From Bacteroidia bacterium (GTDB taxonomy: Bacteria > Bacteroidota > Bacteroidia > J057): DNA of 64,000 bases. The notes under the pieces are model-generated. The model was not told the origin of the DNA and made no database searches. It worked only from the letters and a program-made list of their open reading frames with translations. Where the stretch lies: positions 1 through 64,000 of the forward strand of contig JALEFZ010000052.1 of the NCBI GenBank assembly GCA_022760475.1, written 5' to 3'. Shown piece after piece: positions 15,277 to 24,110 of the stretch. The translations under genes and the position numbers were made by a program. Numbering within the stretch: the stretch's first letter is position 1; every line of letters starts with the position of its first letter.

Positions 15277-16335
15277 ATGCCCATCACTGCCACAAAGACA
15301 ATCGATGCCTATTATCAGGCTTTATTGGATAGAAACTCCGAATACGTTGGTATTTTTTTCGCTGGCGTAAAAACGACTTCCATTTTTTGCCTACCCACTT
15401 GCCGTGCCCGGAAGCCCAAAAAGGAAAATGTCGACTTCTTCACTTCCTTTAAAGAGGCTCTCGATCATGGATTTCGTCCCTGTAAAATCTGCAAACCTAC
15501 AGAGAATGCTGAGGAAGCTCCTCCACAGGTAGAAAAAGCCATTGCTCTGGTCAAGCAAAACCCCAAAGAAAAGATTTCAGATCAAGTTTTACGACAAGAA
15601 GGCATCAGTCCGGAAACCATTAGGAGATGGTTCAAGAAGCATTATGGTCTAACCTTTCACGCCTATCAAAGAATGTACAGAATCAACGAAGCCTATCGCG
15701 AACTCAAAGAAGGCAAAAACACCACCCACACAGCATTTGACAATGGTTACGAATCTCTAAGTGGATTTGGATATACCTACAAGAAAATCATAGGGAAAGC
15801 CCCTTCTCAAAGTGCCGAAAAATCCATCATTCTGATCAGTAGAACCACAACTCCCCTAGGACCGATGTTCATCTGCGCCACCGAAAAAGGCATTTGCCTG
15901 ACCGAGTTTACCGACAGAAAGATGCTTGAAACCGAGTTTCGCGACCTTCAGCATCGCCTTCATGCAGAAATTCTGGTTGGAGAGAATGACCACATTCGAC
16001 AGGCAAAACAGGAGCTTCAAGAATATTTCGAAGGGAAAAGGCAGGAATTTTCCCTGGAACTGGATGCTCCTGGGACAGATTTTCAAAAGGCCGTTTGGGA
16101 TGCATTGTTGCAAGTCCCATTTGGAGAGACTAGAAGTTATCAGGGACAGGCAGAAATCCTTGGAAACCCCAAAGCCGTTAGAGCAGTAGCCAGGGCGAAT
16201 GGCATGAATAGAATAGCCATCATCATTCCCTGCCACAGAATCATCGGAAAAAATGGAAAGTTGACAGGATATGCAGGCGGATTGGAAAGAAAAAAATGGC
16301 TCCTCGATCACGAATCATCCCACAAATCCGCTTGA
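15277..16335 (+). CDS. ada: Ada: bifunctional methyl-DNA sensor/repair protein
   Basis: A 352-residue full-length Ada. The N-terminal zinc domain has Cys38, Cys42, Cys69 and Cys72 (FCLPTCRAR and FRPCKICKP); Cys38 accepts methyl from phosphotriesters. An AraC-type HTH runs about 85-180 (SPETIRRWFKKHYGLTFHAY). The C-terminal O6-methylguanine methyltransferase domain has IPCHRIIG with acceptor Cys319. It repairs alkylated DNA and, once methylated, activates its regulon. All catalytic residues are present. Confidence 0.93.
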   Translation: MPITATKTIDAYYQALLDRNSEYVGIFFAGVKTTSIFCLPTCRARKPKKENVDFFTSFKEALDHGFRPCKICKPTENAEEAPPQVEKAIALVKQNPKEKISDQVLRQEGISPETIRRWFKKHYGLTFHAYQRMYRINEAYRELKEGKNTTHTAFDNGYESLSGFGYTYKKIIGKAPSQSAEKSIILISRTTTPLGPMFICATEKGICLTEFTDRKMLETEFRDLQHRLHAEILVGENDHIRQAKQELQEYFEGKRQEFSLELDAPGTDFQKAVWDALLQVPFGETRSYQGQAEILGNPKAVRAVARANGMNRIAIIIPCHRIIGKNGKLTGYAGGLERKKWLLDHESSHKSA

Positions 16336-16414
16336 TATTTTAGCAACTCAGGAAGAAGAAGGCATTCGGAGAGTTACTTAAAATGAGGTAATTTTAGTTA
16401 AACAACCCTAACAA

Positions 16415-16873
16415 ATGAAAAACTTCATCTCGATTTTCCTGCTTTTAACTCTTCTTGGGTCTTTTTCTTCGGTATTTGCACAAGATTATTATGGTAAGGA
16501 AAAAGACATCCAACAAATCCTGAAAAACATTGAAGCCTTCTCGAAAGCCTTCATGGCCAACGATGTCCAAGGACTGGTGGACTCTTATACCGCAGATGGG
16601 AAGATATTCCCGGGAGGACGGAATATTACCGAAGGCAGGAGCGACCTGGAGAAATACTGGTTAGTTCCCGAAGGGGTTACTGTCCTTCACCACAAAGTTA
16701 CTCCCACAGAGATCCGAATTGTCAAGAAATATGCCTACGATTTTGGGTATTACGAGGGAAAAACCAAAGATGCCAAAGGTGAAGTAAATTCCTGGAAAGG
16801 GAAATATGTAATTGTGTGGCGGAAAGTCGGGAAGGATTGGAAAATCTACCTTGATATTTGGAATAACATTTAA
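16415..16873 (+). CDS. Secreted SnoaL/DUF4440-like (NTF2 fold) protein
   Basis: 152 residues. A signal peptide (about 1-22, ending SVFAQ) precedes an NTF2-like cone fold: KDIQQILKNIEAFSKAFMAN, DVQGLVDSYTADGKIFPGG and a C-terminal DWKIYLDIWNNI. This matches the SnoaL/DUF4440 pattern of periplasmic proteins. The role is unknown; ligand binding or a ketosteroid-isomerase-like activity is possible. A Crp/Fnr gene follows 52 bases later. Confidence 0.75.
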   Translation: MKNFISIFLLLTLLGSFSSVFAQDYYGKEKDIQQILKNIEAFSKAFMANDVQGLVDSYTADGKIFPGGRNITEGRSDLEKYWLVPEGVTVLHHKVTPTEIRIVKKYAYDFGYYEGKTKDAKGEVNSWKGKYVIVWRKVGKDWKIYLDIWNNI

Positions 16874-16925
16874 CACAAACCATCCAGGACTCCATCTTGT
16901 TTCAGATTAGACAAAAAGGAAAGAG

Positions 16926-17504
16926 ATGGAAAGACTAAAAGAAGTAATTCAGCAAATGATCAGGATTTCGGAAGAAGAACTTTCCGATTTCCTTGGCTTT
17001 TGCTATGAAGAAAATTACCCCAAAAAATCCATCATTTGTGGCCCGGGTTCCATACCTGATGAAATTTTTTTTCTGGAAAAAGGAATTATAAGGGTGATGA
17101 TAACAGACCCAAAAGGAAAAGAACACAGCCTTCACTTTACCCTTGAAAATCAATTTATTTGCGATTACACCCAGTACCTTTTAAGAAGGCCTTCCATCTA
17201 CACCCTGGAATGTCTTGAAGACAGCAAGGTAGTGGTTCTCCCCCGAAAGGCCATTGATTGGGGCTATGAAAACCTGAAGGAGGGTCAAAAATTTGGCAGG
17301 CTTATCGCCGAATTTTACTTTATCTATCTCGACACTCGCATCAACGACCAATATTCCCTGAGCTCAAAAGAACGGTATGACAACATAAATAAAACCTTTC
17401 CCAACATTCATAACCGTGTTTCCCAGCACATGATCGCTTCCTACCTGGGGATTAGTTCTGTCCACCTAAGTCGATTGAAGAAGGAAGACAAATTAAAAAT
17501 CTAA
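16926..17504 (+). CDS. Crp/Fnr-family transcriptional regulator
   Basis: 192 residues. A cNMP-binding-type beta-roll (about 20-125, including FFLEKGIIRVMITDPKGKEH) is followed by a long dimer helix. A compact HTH lies near the C-terminus (VSQHMIASYLGISSVHLSRL, about 165-184). No iron-sulfur Cys cluster is seen. In Bacteroidota these proteins often act without known ligand. It could regulate the neighbouring NTF2-like gene or the DUF2141/membrane gene pair downstream. Confidence 0.88.
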   Translation: MERLKEVIQQMIRISEEELSDFLGFCYEENYPKKSIICGPGSIPDEIFFLEKGIIRVMITDPKGKEHSLHFTLENQFICDYTQYLLRRPSIYTLECLEDSKVVVLPRKAIDWGYENLKEGQKFGRLIAEFYFIYLDTRINDQYSLSSKERYDNINKTFPNIHNRVSQHMIASYLGISSVHLSRLKKEDKLKI

Positions 17505-17656
17505 ACAAATGTTAACGTTTTTGAGGTATTTCATGAGTTAACTTTGGGTAAAATAAGGTAAGGCCAAAAAAAGCCTGAGAATTGAAAAATAGTTCGCTAT
17601 TGAGTCTAAGGGCCTTTTTTGTTGCCTTATTCCTTTATCACAAACACAGTTTCATT

Positions 17657-18088
17657 ATGACAAACAAAATGTTGTTCATTTTGCTGGCAATCCTATTGCC
17701 TGCCCTTAGCCTCGCACAAAGCGGGAAAGTAATCATCAAAATTGAAGGCATAGATGCTTCGAACGGGGGGAATATATCCGTAGGTATATTCACAAAACCG
17801 AACTTTCCCAAAGTAGGCAAGGCACTCTTTGGACGAGACCAGGCCGTGGGCAACGCCTCAAGTATGCAATTGGAATTCAAGGATGTACCTGTTGGCTCTT
17901 ATGCCTTTGTGGCATTCCACGACATCGACGGCAATCAAAAACTTAAGTCAAACCTTGTTGGTTATCCTACTGAACCCATTGGTTTTTCGAGGGATGCAAA
18001 AATGCGCTTAGGTCCCCCAGCCTTCTCCGATGCAAAAATGGATGTGAAGGCAAACCAGACATTAATTGTAAGGCTCAAACTGAAATGA
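17657..18088 (+). CDS. Secreted DUF2141 protein
   Basis: The start is set at ATG 17657, because it begins a proper signal peptide (MTNKMLFILLAILLPALSLA); a longer frame upstream adds an implausible lead. The 143-residue product has the DUF2141 pattern: GGNISVGIFTKPNFP, a VPVGSYAFVAFHDIDGNQKL segment and GPPAFSDAKM. The family is periplasmic and uncharacterised. Its stop overlaps the next start (ATGA), so the two are translationally coupled. Confidence 0.8.
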   Translation: MTNKMLFILLAILLPALSLAQSGKVIIKIEGIDASNGGNISVGIFTKPNFPKVGKALFGRDQAVGNASSMQLEFKDVPVGSYAFVAFHDIDGNQKLKSNLVGYPTEPIGFSRDAKMRLGPPAFSDAKMDVKANQTLIVRLKLK

Positions 18089-18861
18089 TCATGGAGTGGA
18101 TACTTTCGTTAAAAGAAAAAAACGAACTGCTATTTTGGTTTGGCCTGTTCAACATGGCATTGACATTGATCTTCTTGATCCTTAGCAGGGTTTACCCGAT
18201 TCAATTGGTAGGTACAAATGCATGGTTCAAACCCATTAAATTTTCTTCATCTATCACCATCTTATCCTGGACCATGGCCTACTTTACGGGCTACCTCAAT
18301 CCAGGCAGAGATATTGAGATCTACAATTGGGTGATGATCATTACCCTGGGCTTTGAAATCATCTATATCGGAATACAGGCTGGAAGGGGAATGCTTTCTC
18401 ATTTCAACCTTAGTAGTCCGGTTTATGCAGCATTGTACAGCTTGATGGCTATAGCTGCAAGCTTGGCTACCCTGGGGACAGCTTATATTGGTTTGAAATT
18501 TTTTACCGAGCCATTTCCTGACCTAGCCGATTATTATTTATGGGCCATAAGATTGGGGATCATCCTTTTCGTCATTTTCTCCTTTGAAGGTTTTGTCATG
18601 GGATCTCGCCTTTCCCATACCATTGGTGGACCGGATGGAGGCAGTGGCCTTCCCTTTCTGAATTGGAGCAGAAAATTCGGTGATCCAAGGGTAGCACACT
18701 TTATTGGGATGCATGCCTTGCAAATTTTGCCCCTTCTCTCTTTCTATTTCCTAAAGAATGTGAGGTTGACCTTTGCGGTAGGTCTTTTGTACCTGGCCAT
18801 TGCAGTATGGGTACTTCTTCAAGCCTTTCAAGGTAAGCCATTCTTGAAATTCATATCCTAA
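18085..18861 (+). CDS. Polytopic membrane protein, unknown function
   Basis: 258 residues with about seven hydrophobic segments, for example FWFGLFNMALTLIFLILS (about 17-34) and FLKNVRLTFAVGLLYLAIAV (about 220-239). A conserved-looking NAWFKPIKFSSSITILSWTM occurs between TM1 and TM2. It overlaps the DUF2141 gene by 4 bases and is closed by a clear terminator. A second Met lies two codons downstream of the chosen start. No transporter family was recognised. Confidence 0.75.
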   Translation: MIMEWILSLKEKNELLFWFGLFNMALTLIFLILSRVYPIQLVGTNAWFKPIKFSSSITILSWTMAYFTGYLNPGRDIEIYNWVMIITLGFEIIYIGIQAGRGMLSHFNLSSPVYAALYSLMAIAASLATLGTAYIGLKFFTEPFPDLADYYLWAIRLGIILFVIFSFEGFVMGSRLSHTIGGPDGGSGLPFLNWSRKFGDPRVAHFIGMHALQILPLLSFYFLKNVRLTFAVGLLYLAIAVWVLLQAFQGKPFLKFIS

Positions 18862-18885
18862 GAAGTAAGCTTAGGATTCATAAAG

Positions 18886-18917
18886 CCTCTGACCTGATGT
18901 GCTGGTCAGGGGTTTTA
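18886..18917 (+). terminator. Rho-independent terminator
   Basis: CCTCTGACC pairs with GGTCAGGGG (one G-U pair), with a 9-base loop and TTTTAT after it. It ends the DUF2141/membrane protein operon. Confidence 0.8.
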
Positions 18918-19061
18918 TATTTTTAGGAATTCACACAGAACTGCCCCCTACGATTAATAGAACAATCAAAGAGAATAATTGCTGCCCTATTTCGTTTAAG
19001 ATATGAATTTCCAGCACCTTCATCCTCCCCAACACTTTCTACCGTAAATCTTGTAGACAGA

Positions 19062-19092
19062 TTGACAAAAGTCTGTTGTACCCGTATATTAG
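19062..19092 (+). promoter_or_regulatory. Bacteroidota-type promoter
   Basis: TTG, a 20-base spacer, then TATATTAG (consensus TAnnTTTG, one mismatch). The expected start of transcription is near 19099, 17 bases before the lipoprotein ATG. This supports the shorter start of that gene. Confidence 0.5.
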
Positions 19093-19115
19093 GGTTGAAA
19101 CCAATATCAAATTTC

Positions 19116-20342
19116 ATGAAATACCTCATTCAAACTGTTCTTTTTTGCCTGGTTTTGGGACTTGTCTCATGCAAGGACTCTACTCAAACAAACCAGAAAG
19201 AAGAAGCTGTTGAAAACAAAGCTATAAATAACCGCATTGAGGGAGAGGAAACCGGATACCTGGATGGAAGCGACAAAAGGTTAAAGCCTTCAAATCAAGA
19301 AGGTGCTGGTGAGCGCCTTTCAGGTTTTGACATTGACCGAGATCTTCCTCTTTTGGCTCCAGAAATAAATTTTGACGATGCCATGAAGAAAATTATTTCA
19401 GAATATGGCACTTCAGTAATTACAGGAACTGGCATTTCTTCTGAGAAAGACATCCTAAGTTTGTTGGAATTACGTGATGAAAAACTGATTCCTTATTTCT
19501 ACAACCTGGTAGAGAGCATGGAGGAGGCAGAAGAGGGTTTTATCAATAAAAACTATGAACAGCTTGCAAAAGAGTTGAACCTACTGGGAATGGACATGAA
19601 TTTTGCAGAAGGTACATTCGTAGATATGGGGACATACCCAGTCATGGAAAACTGGATTGACAAATATGCCTCAGAAGGATTGAAGCTGTATACCCAATTC
19701 AGGGTAGCATCTTCAGAAGCCAACAATGGGGAATATCCCTACCTGAATATGGAACCCAGGATTCAAAAGGTCATCATCGGAGAAAAGCTCGCCAAATTGA
19801 AGGACAGCTCCTACTTCAACAAGATCAAGGATGAATATGAAGATGCCGTCATGTCCCTGACGGATATTCATAAGGTTTACAACCCCAACAACAGGCAGGA
19901 AGAGAGTTTTTTGGTTAATGGAATTACTACGGAAATGTATCCATTTGTAACGGAAAAAAAGACCCGTTCCAGCTTCGTAAGAAACCAGAAAAACTCCAGA
20001 TACAGCCAGTTGGTAGAGAAAATTCTTGAAAACCCATCTGAAATCTCAAACAAGCCTGAGCAAATTTACGTGATTGTAACTGAGTGGCTGGATACCGAAC
20101 AAATGGCCCAACGAAGGGTAATAGGTCACCTGGAACAAGGAGAGGATGTACCACACTATTTGCCAATCATTCGTGGTGATGGATCTACGAGATATGCAGT
20201 AACCTATCGTTTCTTCGAAAATGAAGAAAAGGCCAATGAGGCCTTGGGGAAAATCCAAAAGGAAATTCCTTCTGCGAACCTTATATATTGTAGCGTTAAG
20301 GGCAGCAACCTGTATCAGATTGGACCTGCAAATGATATTTAA
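19116..20342 (+). CDS. Predicted lipoprotein, unknown function
   Basis: The start is chosen at ATG 19116 because it begins a lipoprotein signal peptide with lipobox LVSC (lipidated Cys19); the longer frame starts at a TTG inside the promoter. The mature 390-residue protein has an acidic linker and a mostly helical body. Near the C-terminus is a segment with an SPOR-like look (YAVTYRFFENEEKANEALGK), where strands and a helix are followed by SANLIYCSVKGSNLYQIGPA. This suggests a small ligand-binding fold but no family is certain. Confidence 0.75.
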   Translation: MKYLIQTVLFCLVLGLVSCKDSTQTNQKEEAVENKAINNRIEGEETGYLDGSDKRLKPSNQEGAGERLSGFDIDRDLPLLAPEINFDDAMKKIISEYGTSVITGTGISSEKDILSLLELRDEKLIPYFYNLVESMEEAEEGFINKNYEQLAKELNLLGMDMNFAEGTFVDMGTYPVMENWIDKYASEGLKLYTQFRVASSEANNGEYPYLNMEPRIQKVIIGEKLAKLKDSSYFNKIKDEYEDAVMSLTDIHKVYNPNNRQEESFLVNGITTEMYPFVTEKKTRSSFVRNQKNSRYSQLVEKILENPSEISNKPEQIYVIVTEWLDTEQMAQRRVIGHLEQGEDVPHYLPIIRGDGSTRYAVTYRFFENEEKANEALGKIQKEIPSANLIYCSVKGSNLYQIGPANDI

Positions 20343-20440
20343 CAAATCCGTTTGATCATTACAGATTTAGTATTGAAAGACATTGCTATTATTGGGATAT
20401 TGCTCACATCAATGTCCCATTTTTGTTGGAATATTCTGCA

Positions 20441-21352
20441 ATGACACACATTTTACTTACCGGAAGCAACGGCCTGCTCGGACAAAAAATTGTCAATAAA
20501 CTCGTTGAAAGACCTGATGTTCAACTGACAGCTACTTCGCGTGGAGCAAACCGCCACCCCATACTTAATGGCTACACTTACCATTCCCTTGATCTTCTTG
20601 ATCAGGAAGCGGTAGCCCATGCCCTGGAATCATTTGCACCTGATGTGGTGATCCATACGGCAGCTATGACCCAGGTAGATGCTTGTGAGGATGAGAAAGA
20701 AACCTGTGATGCCATCAATGTAGGTGTTGTTGAGCAGTTGGCTGAGCTTTCAGCTCAAAGAGAATTCCACTTGGTCCATATCTCTACTGACTTCATTTTT
20801 GATGGAGCAGCTGGCCCATACAGTGAAGAAGCAGAAACGAATCCATTGAACTATTATGGACATTCAAAATTAAAGGCAGAAAATGCCATACTTGAATCAG
20901 GGGCTTCTGCGGCGATTTTGAGGACAATTTTGCTATATGGTATCACTCCTGCCATGTCCAGGTCAAACATTGTCTTATGGGTAAAGAAATCTCTGGAAGC
21001 CCAAAAGCCCATTCGTGTGGTTCATGATCAGGAAAGAAGCCCTACCCTGGTAGAAGACCTTGCAGATGCTTCAATAGAAGCAGCTGTAAGAAAAGCCAAA
21101 GGCATTTACCACATTTCTGGGCCAGAGGCCATGCGGGTGGTGGATATTGCCTATCGGGTCGCCGAGTTTTGGAAACTGGATAAATCCCTTATCAGTGAAA
21201 TTGATTCTGCTTCGTTGGGACAAAAAGCCAAAAGGCCTCCTATCACAGGATTTATCATTGACAAAGCGAGGAGGGAGCTGGATTACAAACCAAAAAAACT
21301 TGAGGAAGGACTAGCAGTACTGGACTCCCAATTGAAAGCACTTAGCATTTGA
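20441..21352 (+). CDS. SDR-family sugar reductase (RmlD/dTDP-4-dehydrorhamnose reductase-like)
   Basis: Counted from ATG 20441 this is 303 residues. The Rossmann motif TGSNGLLGQKI is at about 7-17. ARxDVVIHTAAMTQVDACE (about 66-82) and HISTDFIFDGAAGPYSEE (about 113-130) are the RmlD/MAT2B signatures. The catalytic YxxxK is YYGHSKLKAE (about 138-147). It likely reduces a 4-keto nucleotide sugar or related carbonyl. No other rhamnose genes are adjacent, so the exact substrate is uncertain. A good terminator follows. Confidence 0.85.
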   Translation: MTHILLTGSNGLLGQKIVNKLVERPDVQLTATSRGANRHPILNGYTYHSLDLLDQEAVAHALESFAPDVVIHTAAMTQVDACEDEKETCDAINVGVVEQLAELSAQREFHLVHISTDFIFDGAAGPYSEEAETNPLNYYGHSKLKAENAILESGASAAILRTILLYGITPAMSRSNIVLWVKKSLEAQKPIRVVHDQERSPTLVEDLADASIEAAVRKAKGIYHISGPEAMRVVDIAYRVAEFWKLDKSLISEIDSASLGQKAKRPPITGFIIDKARRELDYKPKKLEEGLAVLDSQLKALSI

Positions 21353-21374
21353 CATAAAAAAGGGTTGAAATTAG

Positions 21375-21404
21375 AAAGGGTCGGAATTGCTTCCGACCCT
21401 TTTT
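21375..21404. terminator. Bidirectional terminator
   Basis: A 12-bp perfect stem AAAGGGTCGGAA / TTCCGACCCTTT with loop TTGC, flanked by an A-rich left side and TTTTT on the right. It lies between the convergent SDR gene and the stress membrane protein gene. Confidence 0.85.
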
Positions 21405-21429
21405 AAATTTCTTTGAATCCAAGAACTCT

Positions 21430-21699
21430 TTACTTGGACTTTCCTTTTACCAGGAAACGGTAGCCAATCAGCAATACCAAAGATCCAACTACAGCACTGA
21501 TAATACCTGGAATTGACAGTTCTCCAAAGTTTCCATTTAAAAATGGTAAAACTGTAGAAAGAAAACTACCTAATAGAGAGCCTGCTACCCCGATCAGGAT
21601 GGTTACAATCCAACCCCCAGGATCTTCTCCTGGCAAAATCCATTTGGCCAAAGCACCGGCCACAAGGCCAAGTACTGCTAAAGCGATGATTCCAAACAT
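21430..21699 (-). CDS. GlsB/YeaQ/YmgE-family stress-response membrane protein
   Basis: The start is set at the Met giving FGIIALAVLGLVAGALAKWI, the standard N-terminus of the family; the upstream 13 codons are not conserved-looking. The 89-residue product has three TM helices and the family signature GEDPGGWIVTILIGVAGSLLG. It is an inner-membrane stress protein of unknown mechanism (transglycosylase-associated protein family). Confidence 0.88.
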   Translation of the reverse strand: MFGIIALAVLGLVAGALAKWILPGEDPGGWIVTILIGVAGSLLGSFLSTVLPFLNGNFGELSIPGIISAVVGSLVLLIGYRFLVKGKSK

Positions 21700-21827
21700 G
21701 GTGATGGTTCTTAAGGGTGAATAATCAATAAAATACAAAAAATATATGTGATTCCCATATCCACTTTTTGGACCTGGGATACCCTAGAAGTCACCCTTTT
21801 CATCCATAAGAGGTATTTCTTAAGCCA

Positions 21828-22754
21828 TCAACTGATGTCGTAATATTTGCCAAGCTCAAAATATTCGTCCACCACCCGCTGCTTGGTTTCCTGGATGAAA
21901 TTTAGCAACTCTGTGGTAGCTGGAGTAAGTTTCTTGTCGCGGTTATAAATGAGGTTCCATTGCGTGATGACAGGAAGTCCTTTGATGGGAAATACCTTCA
22001 TGCTCCCTAGTGCCAGCTCATTCCTCAAGCCAATGATTGGCATGATCGAAAAGCCAATTCCGGCATTTACCGCCTGTTTCACTGCCTCATTGGATACCAA
22101 TACCATGGATTTGAATCCTGAAATATTATGCTGGCTTAGAAAATTCTCCATGGCCATCCGGGTTGCAGAACCATTTTCCCTGAATATCAAGGTCAAGTCC
22201 TTCAGGTTTTTTAGTTTGATATTCATATTCTCAAATTTGGTGCTGCCCACCAGATATAGGATATTGTCCATTAACTCCACCCGCTTGATCGGGATATTGG
22301 CAGGAATCACTGATACCAAAGAGAAATCACTTTCATTGTTTACCAAACTCTCAACCACCCTGGATTTATTTGAAACATCAATGATTATTTCTACCCCAGG
22401 GTATTTTTCCATAAAACCCTGTAAAAAATAGGGTATTACATACTTTCCTGTGGAAACTACCGAGATTTTGATTTTACCTGTGATCAATCCATTGTAATTG
22501 TCCACTGTTGTCTTTAAAACCTCCGCCTCCTCAAGTATTCTTTTGCTGACTTCAGCAATTGTTTTTCCAAAATCTGTGATGTATAGCTGCCTTCCTATCA
22601 CTTCGGTCAATGGAATTTCAAACTGTTTTTGAAAGCTTTTTAGCTGAATTGAGACCGCTGGCTGGGTCAAATGCAACTCCTCTGAAGCCTTCGTAACACT
22701 CTTAAGCTCAGCGACTTTAAGAAAGACTCGAAGCTGGTGAAGGGTATAATTCAT
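21828..22754 (-). CDS. LysR-family transcriptional regulator
   Basis: A 308-residue full-length LTTR. The N-terminal winged HTH is YTLHQLRVFLKVAELKSVTK...LHLTQPAVSIQLKSFQKQF (about 3-43), and the substrate-binding domain runs about 90-300. It is divergent from a small gene and sbtA, with 91 bases between. That gap holds inverted repeats with the half-site ACTTA that fit LTTR binding (T-N11-A). By position it resembles CcmR/CbbR-type control of carbon uptake; the effector is unknown. Confidence 0.9.
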   Translation of the reverse strand: MNYTLHQLRVFLKVAELKSVTKASEELHLTQPAVSIQLKSFQKQFEIPLTEVIGRQLYITDFGKTIAEVSKRILEEAEVLKTTVDNYNGLITGKIKISVVSTGKYVIPYFLQGFMEKYPGVEIIIDVSNKSRVVESLVNNESDFSLVSVIPANIPIKRVELMDNILYLVGSTKFENMNIKLKNLKDLTLIFRENGSATRMAMENFLSQHNISGFKSMVLVSNEAVKQAVNAGIGFSIMPIIGLRNELALGSMKVFPIKGLPVITQWNLIYNRDKKLTPATTELLNFIQETKQRVVDEYFELGKYYDIS

Positions 22755-22762
22755 TTACAACA

Positions 22763-22812
22763 ACTTATACTAAGTATTAAAAACTTAAATAAAAACTTAT
22801 GGATTTTAAGTT
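22763..22812. promoter_or_regulatory. LysR-type operator region
   Basis: ACTTA-TAC-TAAGT at 22763-22775 is a 13-base palindrome, and AACTTA-N7-TAAGTT at 22794-22812 is a second one using the same half-site. A third lone ACTTA lies at 22783. This is a typical recall/activation site pair of an LTTR between its own gene and the divergent target. Confidence 0.65.
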
Positions 22813-22845
22813 ACAAATTTGTGCTTAGAAAAATCAAGTTCAGTT

Positions 22846-23127
22846 ATGATTAATAATCCAGTAGCAAATCAGACTAGCCCTAAGGCTAACGGAAGACCAG
22901 AGGATGACACCTTGGTATTGCCAAGCTCAAACTCCGAAAACACCGTGAAGGCAGTTTTCGATGATGCCTTGGGCGCGAATAATGACAAGGTAAACTGGTT
23001 GGATGAAAGTACATGTGAGTATGCAGGCATTCCTGACATGAATCTTCATAAGGCAGTACTTCAAGCTCAAGAAATGGGCAAAGAAGTTACTATCCTTAGA
23101 AAGACCATCGTAAAAATTTCTGAATAG
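22846..23127 (+). CDS. Small soluble protein coupled to SbtA
   Basis: The start is set at ATG 22846 (MINNPVANQ), giving 93 residues. The N-terminal 30 residues are polar and probably disordered. The C-terminal half (VNWLDESTCEYAGIPDMNLHKAVLQAQEMG...) looks like a compact alpha/beta unit. The stop overlaps the GTG of the sbtA frame, so it is probably translated together with it. In cyanobacteria sbtA is followed by the PII-like SbtB, but this protein lacks PII features. No family recognised. Confidence 0.65.
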   Translation: MINNPVANQTSPKANGRPEDDTLVLPSSNSENTVKAVFDDALGANNDKVNWLDESTCEYAGIPDMNLHKAVLQAQEMGKEVTILRKTIVKISE

Positions 23128-23132
23128 TGTTA

Positions 23133-24104
23133 ATGGATCTCCACGTAGTCTCGGACAATCTGACAAATCCGGCCCTCCTTTTTTTCCTGTTGGGTATCAT
23201 AGCAGTTAGAATCAAAAGTGATTTGGCTATTCCGGTAAGCTCCTCGAAATTCATATCAGTCTACCTACTGATGTCAATAGGGTTTAAAGGGGGACAAGAA
23301 TTGGCTCATAGTGGTTTAAACGGGGAGATCCTTTGGTCTATGGGATTGGGCGCATTTCTTGCATCCAGTGTTCCTATAGCCGCTTTTTTCCTACTGAAGC
23401 GGAAACTAAGCATCGCAAATTCAGGCGCAATTGCCGCATCCTATGGCTCGGTAAGTGCGGTTACCTTTATTACTGCCATATCCTTTCTGGATTTTGAAGG
23501 GGTAGGTTTTGGAGGCCACATGATTGCTGTCATGGCACTTATGGAGGCCCCTGCGATCATTGTGGGTGTAACCCTCGTAAACCTGTTCAAACAGGACAGT
23601 GGTTTGAAGGTCCAGAATTCGATGGGGCAAACTTTCCTACACTCCATTACAAATGGAAGTGTATTGCTGATACTTGGAAGTATGGTCATTGGCTTCCTTG
23701 CCAGCGAGCAGCAAGCCGAAGGCATTCGCCCCTTTACAACAGATATTTTTAAAGGCTTCCTTGCAGTCTTCCTCCTAGACATGGGACTTACCTGTGGCAA
23801 ACAAATCAATTCCTTGCTGAAGCAAGGCATCGTACCATTCATTTTTGCACTCGGAATGCCCTTCATCAATGGTTTACTGGCACTCTTGGCAGCTATGCAG
23901 ATTACGGACTCGCCAGGAAATCAGCTTCTTTTTGCCATCCTGGGAGCAGGTGCTTCCTACATTGCTGTGCCAGCAGCCATGAAGAATGCTCTGCCGGAGG
24001 CAAATCCAAGCCTTTACCTGCCTATGGCCTTAGGGATAACCTTCCCAATAAATGTCATGATTGGTATTCCATTCTACTACACACTGATCATCTGGATGGG
24101 CTAA
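23133..24104 (+). CDS. sbtA: SbtA-type sodium-dependent bicarbonate transporter
   Basis: 323 residues from ATG 23133; an in-frame GTG at 23127 overlaps the upstream stop. There are about ten TM segments in two inverted halves. Family features include LTNPALLFFLLGIIAVRIKS at the start, YLLMSIGFKGGQELAHSGL, AASYGSVSAVTFITAISFL and MALMEAPAIIVGVTL. In the second half are FLLDMGLTCGKQI and LGAGASYIAVPAAMKNALPE. SbtA imports HCO3- with Na+. In a heterotroph it may feed carboxylases. LysR control is likely from the divergent regulator and operators. Confidence 0.9.
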   Translation: MDLHVVSDNLTNPALLFFLLGIIAVRIKSDLAIPVSSSKFISVYLLMSIGFKGGQELAHSGLNGEILWSMGLGAFLASSVPIAAFFLLKRKLSIANSGAIAASYGSVSAVTFITAISFLDFEGVGFGGHMIAVMALMEAPAIIVGVTLVNLFKQDSGLKVQNSMGQTFLHSITNGSVLLILGSMVIGFLASEQQAEGIRPFTTDIFKGFLAVFLLDMGLTCGKQINSLLKQGIVPFIFALGMPFINGLLALLAAMQITDSPGNQLLFAILGAGASYIAVPAAMKNALPEANPSLYLPMALGITFPINVMIGIPFYYTLIIWMG

Positions 24105-24110
24105 AGCCTG

